Below are positions 58,301 through 64,000 of a stretch of DNA of 64,000 nucleotides, in pieces. The notes under the pieces were generated by a model. It was not told the origin of the DNA. It did not search any database and saw only the letters and a program-made list of their open reading frames with translations. The first letter of the stretch is position 1; every line of letters begins with the position of its first letter. Both the position numbers and the translations under genes were made by a program. The DNA lies in assembly GCA_021813805.1 (NCBI GenBank), contig JAKAJL010000015.1, positions 1-64,000 of the forward strand. Reading direction: 5' to 3'. The stretch comes from Pseudomonadota bacterium. Lineage in GTDB: Bacteria > Pseudomonadota > Alphaproteobacteria > Rhizobiales > Beijerinckiaceae.

Positions 58301-58536
58301 TGGCCGGCCTTTTGCCGATCCTGTGGAGCACGGGCGCGGGCTCGGAAGTCATGCAGCGGATCGCCGTGCCGATGATCGGCGGCATGGCGTCCTCCACCCT
58401 GCTCACCCTGATCGTCATTCCGGCGATCTACGCCCTGGTCGAAGGGTTTGGGCTGCCGCGCGAAGGCGTGGCGGCGCAAAGAACTGGCCAAGAGCGGCCC
58501 CCCGTGCAATCGAGAGAAACCGCGGCTGCGGAATAG
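55351..58536 (+). CDS. cusA: CusA-type heavy-metal RND efflux pump
   Basis: The 1061-residue inner-membrane proton antiporter has twelve TM helices and two large periplasmic loops. Heavy-metal RND marks include GAMVDAAIVMIENAHKHLE (TM4 region) and the porter stretch GTLLYMPTTPPG and NAWTMPIKGRLDMLSTGI. The methionines there fit Cu(I)/Ag(I) binding more than CzcA-type zinc. It is full length without frameshift. Confidence 0.95.
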   Translation: MIGRLISWSARNLFLIFIGTIFVVAAGVMALRTLPLDALPDLSDVQVIVYTEVPGQAPQVVEDQVTYPLASAMLTVPRSKVVRGFSFFGVSFVYIIFEDGTDLYWARSRVLEYLAAAGKQLPVGVTPVLGPDATGVGWVYQYALVAKELTLAETRSLQDWTLRYGLSKAEGVAEVASVGGFVKQYNVVVDPRRLQELGIPLQKVQDAIRASNRDVGGRTVELSEFEFMVRGRGYLRGVSDLQNIVLRSDNGAPLRLKDVARVEIGPDERRGVAELNGEGEVAAGVALQRFGANALTVIDNVKATLARLAPSLPKGVKIVPVYDRSQLIDAAIETLRHTLFEESVIVALVCVIFLLHVRSALVAIIMLPVGVLMAFAVMKALGLGANIMSLGGIAIAIGAMVDAAIVMIENAHKHLERAPPDKSRLDIMVEAATEVGPALFFSLLVITVSFLPIFTLEAQEGRLFSPLAYTKTFSMAAAAILSVTLVPALMVVFVRGKIIPERRNPINKVLIWIYRPVIRLVLRARALTILLTVAALAATVWPARQIGGEFMPTLNEGTLLYMPTTPPGLSITKATELLQKQDQIIKSFPEVKSVFGKAGRANTATDPAPIEMFETVIQLQPKAQWPAGMTVDKLIATMDAALQFPGVSNAWTMPIKGRLDMLSTGIRTPIGIKVFGRDLGEIEKLARQVEAAVRKVPGTSSAFAERIIGGYYLETDPDRAALAQYGLTVGDVQDVIATALGGETVTTTVEGRERYGVNVRYPRDFRSSPQEIARDVLVPLPGGGTTPLGQVARINLVRGPTAIRTENGQLAGYVYVDVRDRDIASYVAEAQRAVAKAVQFPAGYYVTWSGQFEYMERAAAKMRVVAPVTLLIIFLLLYLNFRRLTETLIVMASLPFALTGGIWLMWHMGFNMSVAVAVGFIALAGVAAETGVVMLIYLDQAMREVAAERAAEGRSLTRADLHEAIMRGAVERVRPKMMTVAAIMAGLLPILWSTGAGSEVMQRIAVPMIGGMASSTLLTLIVIPAIYALVEGFGLPREGVAAQRTGQERPPVQSRETAAAE

Positions 58537-58558
58537 GCGCCCCATCAGGAGCAAGACC

Positions 58559-58918
58559 ATGCGAAATTTCCAATTCAGCTCCCGTGTCAGACTCGGTTTC
58601 GCGATCGCCGTTGCGCTCTCCGGCGCGGCGCCGTTCTTGGTTTCCGGTCAAGCCTGCGCCGCTTCGGCCATTGTCGTCGCCCAAGCGGAAAAGCCGATCG
58701 GCCAGGGCACGGTGAACGCCATCGACGAGTCCAGGCGCCTGCTCAACATTACCCATGGCCCGATCGCCGCCCTGGACTGGCCGGGCATGACCATGAATTT
58801 CGGCGTCGCGCCCAGCGTCGATCTCAAGGCGCTCAAAGCCGGTGCGAAGATTTCCTTCACCCTGACGCGCGGCGCCGATGGGATGTATGTGATCGACGCA
58901 GTCAAGCCTGCACAGTGA
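58559..58918 (+). CDS. cusF: CusF-like periplasmic copper/silver chaperone
   Basis: The 119-residue protein has a signal peptide (about 1-34) and a CusF domain with the Cu(I) site residues: the His in NITHGPIAAL, the Trp in LDWPGMTMNF and the two Met. It would hand metal to the CusBA pump. A strong AGGAG precedes the ATG. It lies 22 bases after cusA. Confidence 0.93.
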   Translation: MRNFQFSSRVRLGFAIAVALSGAAPFLVSGQACAASAIVVAQAEKPIGQGTVNAIDESRRLLNITHGPIAALDWPGMTMNFGVAPSVDLKALKAGAKISFTLTRGADGMYVIDAVKPAQ

Positions 58919-58960
58919 AGCCTGGCGGCCTTGCGCCGCCCGCCGTCAAGGAAAAGCCCG

Positions 58961-60403
58961 ATGCTGGGGAATCGACTGCCTTCCGCCGCCGTCCTGATCG
59001 GCTTGAGCCTGACGCTCGGAATCGCGCTCGGCGGCTGCGCCTTGACGCCAGATGGCGCACGCGACGAGCAGGCCAGACTCGCCGCCGCGTCAAAGCTCTA
59101 CGAGAAGCCCGTCGAATCGCGTGAATTGCCGGCTCTGCCCGCGCGCGTGGGCTGGCGCGACGCGCTGCGCCGCGCCTTCCTGGCCAATGGCGACCTCGAA
59201 TCGGCCTATTTCGAGTGGAAGGCGGCGATGATCGCCGTCGACAAGGCTGACGCCTGGCCGAACAGCAATCTCACCCTTGGTTACAGCTATATGTTCTCCC
59301 CGGCCAACATGAAGGCATGGGACAGGACGACGCTCGCCGCGGGATTCGACCCGAGCATGAATTTGCAATTGCCGGTCAAGCCGGCGACCGCCGGCAAGGT
59401 CGCGCTGGAAGCGGCGCGCGAAACCGGCGAGAAATTCCGCGCCGCCAAATTCGATCTGCAGAAAAAAGTTCTCGACGCTTATCTCGATCTGGCGCTGGCG
59501 GAAGAGAGGGCGCGCATTCAGCGCGACGTCGTCCACGTCCTCGATCTGGCCGAGAGTTCGGCGCGCGCGCGCGCCCAGGTAGGCGGATCGGTCCCCGACG
59601 CCCTGAAGGCCAAAACCGAGCAGGAAGTCGCCAAAAACAATCTCCGCAACCTCGACGCCGAGGTCCTGTCGGCGAAAGCCAGACTCAATGGCCTGATGGC
59701 CCGCAATGCCTCAGCTCCGCTCGGCCTGCCGCCGCAATTGCCGGCGCTGCGGCCGGTTCTCGCCAATGACGCGCGGCTGATCGCCGTCGCCGTCGATCGC
59801 AATCCGGAGCTCGCCGCGCTTGCCCGGCAGGTCGCCGGACGCAAGAACGCCATCGATCTGGCCTCGCTCGGCTATCTGCCGGACGTCATCCCGTCCTTTT
59901 CCATCACCGGCTCGATTTCGCAGACGGTGGGCGCCATGGCGATGCTGCCGACGACCTTGCCGCAGATCCGCGCGACGATCGACAATGCGGCCGCGATGGA
60001 GCGGTCGTCCGAAGCCCTGCTGCGCCAGACCGGCAAGGACCGCGCCGCCAGTTTCGTCGCCAATCTCTATCTGATGCGCAACGCGGAGCGCCAGGTCGCG
60101 CTTTACCGCCGCAGCCTCGTGCCTCTGGCGCAGCAGACGCTGACCAGTTCGCAGCAGACCTATGCGGCGGGGCAATCGTCTTTCGTCGATCTGATCGACA
60201 GCATCCGGACCTATGACGCGATCCGGCTGCTGGCCGCGGAAGCCCGGATCGAGCGCGAGAAGCGGCTCGCCGAGCTTGAGGCGCTGGCCGGAGTGGACGT
60301 CGAGACTCTTGGCAAGCCGAAGACCGCCGCCTTGATCGTTTCGGCGCAGTCCGACGCCCCATGGCTTCAGCCAGAGCCCGGTCCTTCGCGGCCTGGGCGA
60401 TGA
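58961..60403 (+). CDS. cusC: TolC-family outer-membrane efflux lipoprotein (CusC-like)
   Basis: The 480-residue protein has a lipobox LGGCALTP (Cys about 27) and two outer-membrane-efflux (OEP) repeats with long helices. It forms the outer channel for the CusBA pump. ATG at 58961 starts the signal peptide and follows AAGGA. It sits 42 bases after cusF. Confidence 0.9.
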   Translation: MLGNRLPSAAVLIGLSLTLGIALGGCALTPDGARDEQARLAAASKLYEKPVESRELPALPARVGWRDALRRAFLANGDLESAYFEWKAAMIAVDKADAWPNSNLTLGYSYMFSPANMKAWDRTTLAAGFDPSMNLQLPVKPATAGKVALEAARETGEKFRAAKFDLQKKVLDAYLDLALAEERARIQRDVVHVLDLAESSARARAQVGGSVPDALKAKTEQEVAKNNLRNLDAEVLSAKARLNGLMARNASAPLGLPPQLPALRPVLANDARLIAVAVDRNPELAALARQVAGRKNAIDLASLGYLPDVIPSFSITGSISQTVGAMAMLPTTLPQIRATIDNAAAMERSSEALLRQTGKDRAASFVANLYLMRNAERQVALYRRSLVPLAQQTLTSSQQTYAAGQSSFVDLIDSIRTYDAIRLLAAEARIEREKRLAELEALAGVDVETLGKPKTAALIVSAQSDAPWLQPEPGPSRPGR

Positions 60404-60537
60404 ATTCCGGCCCTTCGCCGGCGCGCGAATTCATGGGAACGCAGCAGGCGTTTCTCGGTTTCTCTGATTGGGGAGCCACGCGGCGCGGTCGGAACCGGAA
60501 GACCGCTCCGGCGGGCGATGCGCCGGAGGAGGCGGTC

Positions 60538-61350
60538 ATGATGCCTTTTACTCGATCGCGTTGGGCCATCCGCCTGGTCGCGTTTGCGCTCGGCGCGGTG
60601 GCGCCGGCTTTTCCCGCTCGCATTTCGGCGCAGGGAATGATGAGCGGGGTCGACCTGAATACGCCTGCGTTCACCCAGGCCGAACTGTCGCGCGCCGACA
60701 TCGAGGGCCTGATCGCCAAACTCAAGCCGGGCCAGAAGCTCGATCTGGCCGGCAAGAGCCTCAACGCTCTCGATCTGTCGAAACTCGACCTGCAAGGCGC
60801 CGATCTTCGCGGGGCGCGGCTCAATCACGCGAATCTCTCAGGAGCGGATCTGCGCGGTGCGGTGCTCGACGACGTCTGGGCGCTGGGCGCCGATCTTTCC
60901 GGCGCCGATCTTTCCGGCGCGCGGCTGTTCGGCGCGCAAATGCTGCACGCGAGATTCGACCGCGCCGATCTGTCCGGCGCGCGTCTCGCCGGCGATTTCA
61001 CCGGGGCGCATTTTGCCGGAGCGAAGCTGGCGGGCGCCGATGGCTCCGCCGACATGAAAAACCAGTCCATGGGCTTGATGCATGCGGTGATGCGCTCGGC
61101 GGACCTGCGCGGCGCCGATCTGGCGCGAGCGGATTTTTCGCGCGCCGATCTTGAATTCGCGCAACTGAACGACGCCGATCTCTCGCGCGCCGATCTTTCT
61201 CACGCCGACGTCGCCGGGGCCGACCTGCGCGGCGCCCGCCTCGAAGGCGCCAATCTCGACGGGGCGGATGTGGCTTCCGCGCATATCGACGCCGCCGCCG
61301 CGAAAAATTTCTCTCGCGCGATCAATCTCGACCGCGCGCTCAAGGATTGA
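60538..61350 (+). CDS. secreted pentapeptide-repeat protein
   Basis: The 270-residue protein has a signal peptide (about 1-30, ending ISAQG), a linker, then many A(D/N)LSx repeats (about 75-265, for example GADLRGARLNHANLSGADLRGAVL) broken once by a methionine-rich stretch (SADMKNQSMGLMHAVM). The repeats should fold as a four-sided right-handed beta helix. It follows cusC by about 130 bases after a GGAGGAGG site. A role in metal handling is suggested by context only. Confidence 0.82.
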   Translation: MMPFTRSRWAIRLVAFALGAVAPAFPARISAQGMMSGVDLNTPAFTQAELSRADIEGLIAKLKPGQKLDLAGKSLNALDLSKLDLQGADLRGARLNHANLSGADLRGAVLDDVWALGADLSGADLSGARLFGAQMLHARFDRADLSGARLAGDFTGAHFAGAKLAGADGSADMKNQSMGLMHAVMRSADLRGADLARADFSRADLEFAQLNDADLSRADLSHADVAGADLRGARLEGANLDGADVASAHIDAAAAKNFSRAINLDRALKD

Positions 61351-61369
61351 TCGGCTGCCGTAGGACGGG

Positions 61370-62200
61370 TCAGAGCCGGGCGGCGTGCCAGGCTATGTGG
61401 TCGCTCATGAAGGTCGAGATGAAATAATAGGAATGATCGTAGCCTTCGCGCATGTGCAGGGTGAGCGGAATGGCCGCCTTCGCGCAGGCTTCCTGCAGCA
61501 GCCAGGGTTTTAGCCCGTCCTGCAGGAAGGGGTCCGCCGCGCCCTGGTCGACCAGGAACTCCTTGAAACGGCAGCCGTCTTCGATCAGCGCGGTCGCGTC
61601 ATAGGCGCGCCAGGCCTTTTCGTCCGGTCCCAGATATTTTTGCAGCGCCGGGCGCGACCAGCCGCTGGTCATGGGCTGGACGATCGGGGAGAAAGCCGAG
61701 CAGCTCCGGAATCTTTCGGGATGTTTCAAAGCCATGGTCAGCGCCCCGTGCCCGCCCATCGAATGCCCAAAAATCCCTTGCCGGCTCATGTCGGCGGGAA
61801 AATTCTCGGCGACGAGGGCCGGCAATTCGTCGAGAACATAGGAGGCCATGCGGTAATGACGCGCATAAGGCCCTTCGGTGGCGTCGAGATAGAATCCCGC
61901 GCCCTTGCCAAAGCGCCAGTCGTCAGGATCGTCGGGAATGTCGTCGCCGCGCGGCGAGGTGTCGGGGCAAACCACGATGACGCCATGCGCCGCCGCCGCC
62001 GCGCGATATTCGCCCTTTTCCGTGACATTGGCGTGGGTGCATGTCAGGCCGGACAAATACCACAGCACGGGCGCCGGAGCTGTCGTCGCCTGCGGCGGGA
62101 CGAAGACGGAGAAAGTCATGTCGCATGCCGTCGTCCGCGCTGGATGACGATAGATTCCCTGGACGCCGCCATGCGATTTGGCGGTCGATATTTGCTCCAT
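61370..62200 (-). CDS. fghA: S-formylglutathione hydrolase
   Basis: The enzyme hydrolyses S-formylglutathione to formate and glutathione, the last step of glutathione-dependent formaldehyde oxidation. The nucleophile elbow is GHSMGGHGALT, and the catalytic His is in EGYDHSYYF. It is 276 residues long. ATG at 62200 has GGGAG seven bases upstream. It follows gfa on the minus strand and is convergent with the pentapeptide gene. Confidence 0.95.
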   Translation of the reverse strand: MEQISTAKSHGGVQGIYRHPARTTACDMTFSVFVPPQATTAPAPVLWYLSGLTCTHANVTEKGEYRAAAAAHGVIVVCPDTSPRGDDIPDDPDDWRFGKGAGFYLDATEGPYARHYRMASYVLDELPALVAENFPADMSRQGIFGHSMGGHGALTMALKHPERFRSCSAFSPIVQPMTSGWSRPALQKYLGPDEKAWRAYDATALIEDGCRFKEFLVDQGAADPFLQDGLKPWLLQEACAKAAIPLTLHMREGYDHSYYFISTFMSDHIAWHAARL

Positions 62201-62303
62201 GAGCCGCTCCCGAAAAATAGGCGTCAACGCGGGCGCGTTTTCGCTTTGCGCGCGCCCGCGTCGGTCTTCCGCCGGACAGCACGCCGGCGCGCCGACCGAA
62301 GAC

Positions 62304-62879
62304 TCACGCCGCCAGCTTGCCGGACAATTTGGCGACGTGGGTGGCGATGGCGTCCATCAATGGCGGCGACAGGCAGTCGTATGTCTGCAGGCCGATCTCA
62401 TGCATCCTGTCGCGCACTTCCCCCATTTTCGACGGTGGGAAGCCCTGCTCGATGATCGACGAGACGAAAGCGGCGAATTCCGGCGGCGCCCACCCGTCCT
62501 CGCGCGACAATTCAGTATGGATGAAATCGAGGCCGTAGAAGGGATGATCCGTCTTCTCGATCCGCCCGAACATGTGGACCCCGCATTCCTTGCAGGCGTG
62601 ACGCTGGATCACCGCGTTGGGATCGACGATGTACAGCTTGTCCTCATTGGCGACGACGCGCAGCCGGTCGCGCGGCACGACGCCGACCACCGAGAAAATC
62701 GCGCCCGGCGGCTTCCAGCATTTGCTGCAGCCGCAAGCGTGGTTATGCGCCACCTGGCCAGTGATCTCGACGCGGACGGGATTGGTCGCGCATTTGCAGA
62801 CCAGGGTTCCGCCGGCGAAATCGTCGCGGCCGCGCTTCAGGCCATTGTCGATGCCCGGATGAAGTCGAATGTCGGTCAT
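62304..62879 (-). CDS. gfa: glutathione-dependent formaldehyde-activating enzyme (Gfa)
   Basis: Gfa speeds formation of S-hydroxymethylglutathione from formaldehyde. Zinc cysteines are in [18 protein letters not shown] and [23 protein letters not shown] and [10 protein letters not shown]-like [13 protein letters not shown] match characterised Gfa. It is 191 residues long from the ATG at 62879. An in-frame ATG at 62966 with a GGAGG site would add 29 residues. The usual partner, glutathione-dependent formaldehyde dehydrogenase, is not in the window. Confidence 0.93.
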   Translation of the reverse strand: MTDIRLHPGIDNGLKRGRDDFAGGTLVCKCATNPVRVEITGQVAHNHACGCSKCWKPPGAIFSVVGVVPRDRLRVVANEDKLYIVDPNAVIQRHACKECGVHMFGRIEKTDHPFYGLDFIHTELSREDGWAPPEFAAFVSSIIEQGFPPSKMGEVRDRMHEIGLQTYDCLSPPLMDAIATHVAKLSGKLAA

Positions 62880-63333
62880 CTTGGTCGTCTCCTCGTGCTG
62901 GGGTTTTGTGTTACGGCCCCGGAACAAGCTGACGATATTGCCGAAACCGAAAGGATGTCCGCTCATCATCGCCTCCGTTGTTCGCTTGCCGGTAATTGTT
63001 TCCAAATTGCCGGAAGCCCTGACTCGTCGCTGCCGATGTCCGCCGGTCATGGAAACGCTCGGTCTTTTTGAATGATCGGGCGTTGAATCTGTTCTGCCAA
63101 GTTCCCGACAAGCATGATAGCGTGCAGTCGCCCCGTGCCGTTCATCATATATAGCAACCAGAATGCGCTTAGCTGCGCAATTTTGCCGCAACGCAATAAA
63201 ATTACGGCGACATTGGCATTCTACGCGTAAGTTCGAGAGATTGCGCGTCTCGACCCCGGACAACGATCTTATTAATCGCTTATGATGATGAAATAGACTG
63301 CTTCGATCAGTCAGTACGATTATCTTTGCTTTG
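62880..63333. promoter_or_regulatory. divergent promoter region between gfa and the PQQ-linked binding-protein gene
   Basis: About 450 bases. The first 90 next to gfa are an open in-frame stretch with its own GGAGG-ATG. The middle and right parts are AT-richer than the genes (for example TCTTATTAATCGCTTATG near 63266), consistent with promoters. No operator was identified. Confidence 0.5.
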
Positions 63334-64000
63334 ATGATCGATCGATTCGAACTGAGCCTGCCGTGGCTCCTTTTGTCTGTTGCCCTTGCCATCCGGGTCG
63401 CGGTCGTCGCTCCGGCGCGCGCGCAGACCGCCTCCCCGCGGATAGAGGTCCGGATCGGCTATATCGCCCGCCAGATTCCGCCGCCGCCGCTTTATGACCT
63501 CACGGCGACGCCCCAGGATGAGGGAGTGGCCGGCGCGCGGCTGGCGATCATGGACAACAACACCAGCGGTTCCTTTCTTGGACAGCGGTTCGACCTGGAC
63601 GAGGCCATCCTGCCGCCGGACCAATCGGAAGTCGCAGCCGCCCGCAAGTTGGCCGACGGCGGCGACGGCCTGATCCTCGCCGACCTGCCGGCCGATCAAT
63701 TGCTCGCCGTCGCCGACGCGCTGAAGGGACGGGACGTGGTTCTGTTCAGCGTTTCGGCGCAGGACAATTTCCTGCGCGGCAAGGAGTGCCGGGCCAATAT
63801 TTTCCATGTCGCGCCGAGCCGCGCCATGCTTACCGACGCTTTGGCTCAGTTTCTCGCGGTCAAGAGATGGACCAGAATTTTCCTGATCGTCGGCCAAACC
63901 AGGGCGGATGCGAGCTATGCCGCGTCCTTTCGCGCTTCCGCGAAAAAATTCGGACTGACAATCGTCGCTGAAAAACCCTGGACCTTCGGCCCGCTCGCCC
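63334..64000 (+). CDS. ABC substrate-binding protein of the PQQ-dependent alcohol dehydrogenase type (5' part only)
   Basis: About 222 residues are visible before the window ends. A signal peptide (about 1-31, cleavage ARA) precedes VRIGYIARQ and a periplasmic-binding fold ([18 protein letters not shown]). The pattern matches the methylotroph protein annotated as substrate-binding in a PQQ-dependent alcohol dehydrogenase system (TIGR03863 type). It is divergent from gfa, which ties it to alcohol and formaldehyde metabolism. Confidence 0.85.
   Translation, partial: MIDRFELSLPWLLLSVALAIRVAVVAPARAQTASPRIEVRIGYIARQIPPPPLYDLTATPQDEGVAGARLAIMDNNTSGSFLGQRFDLDEAILPPDQSEVAAARKLADGGDGLILADLPADQLLAVADALKGRDVVLFSVSAQDNFLRGKECRANIFHVAPSRAMLTDALAQFLAVKRWTRIFLIVGQTRADASYAASFRASAKKFGLTIVAEKPWTFGPLA

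Noticed and set aside
45167-61350. A complete genomic island bounded by tRNA-Gln and a direct repeat.
   Set aside because: No second copy of the tRNA-Gln 3' end and no integrase gene were seen, so only a content shift is reported.

Overview
The window is about 64 kb of high-GC DNA that reads as the chromosome of an alphaproteobacterium of the order Hyphomicrobiales (Rhizobiales). The evidence is conserved gene order: rpsA-sppA-ihfB-lapA-trpF, lnt-XRE-metK-trmB, hisB-DUF2628-hisH-hisA-hisF-hisE-coaA, and miaB-phoH-ybeY-corC-lnt. The right end carries glutathione-dependent formaldehyde oxidation genes (gfa, fghA) divergent from a periplasmic binding protein of the kind tied to PQQ-dependent alcohol dehydrogenases. 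That suggests a methylotrophic or alcohol-oxidising member such as the Beijerinckiaceae/Methylocystaceae group. The genus is an inference.

Layout. 0-2 kb: an intact IS110-family element with a long, hairpin-rich 3' non-coding end. 2-8.3 kb: stress and accessory genes (ridA-like, YqhA, msrA with a divergent LysR regulator, a GDCCVxC/Crp-Fnr/DUF2892 module, a CDF metal exporter, tRNA-Ala, a secreted L,D-transpeptidase, a SemiSWEET transporter). 8.2-45 kb: core housekeeping genes, mostly on the minus strand (hrcA, rpsT, cysK, dut, coaBC, ubiB, ubiE, trmB, metK, lnt, corC, ybeY, phoH, miaB, plsC, rimI, tsaB, nfu, trpS, hslUV). Plus-strand sets are mutM with a metallopeptidase and the histidine operon with coaA. 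The minus strand then resumes with trpF, lapA, ihfB, sppA, rpsA, serA, panD and msrB. 45 kb: tRNA-Ile2 and tRNA-Gln, after which the content becomes accessory.

45.3-61.4 kb: a SulP anion transporter, then a translationally coupled set of ABC ATPase, FtsX-type permease, HlyD-like adaptor and calcineurin-like phosphoesterase, facing a CDP-archaeol-synthase-like membrane protein. Next is a Cu/Ag efflux operon: Cys/His-rich secreted peptide, CusB with three heavy-metal-binding repeats, CusA, CusF, lipoprotein TolC/CusC and a secreted pentapeptide-repeat protein. 61.4-64 kb: fghA and gfa (minus), and the truncated PQQ-associated binding protein (plus).

Regulatory signals that can be read directly include intrinsic terminators after rpsT, rpsA and serA, and promoters for rpsT and metK. 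There is a CRP-type palindrome between the Crp/Fnr gene and the DUF2892 gene. A TCGTTCG-N6-CGAACGA palindrome sits between the XRE gene and metK, whose leader has two mutually exclusive hairpins. A 21-bp perfect inverted repeat lies just before mutM. No CRISPR array, prophage or toxin-antitoxin pair was seen.
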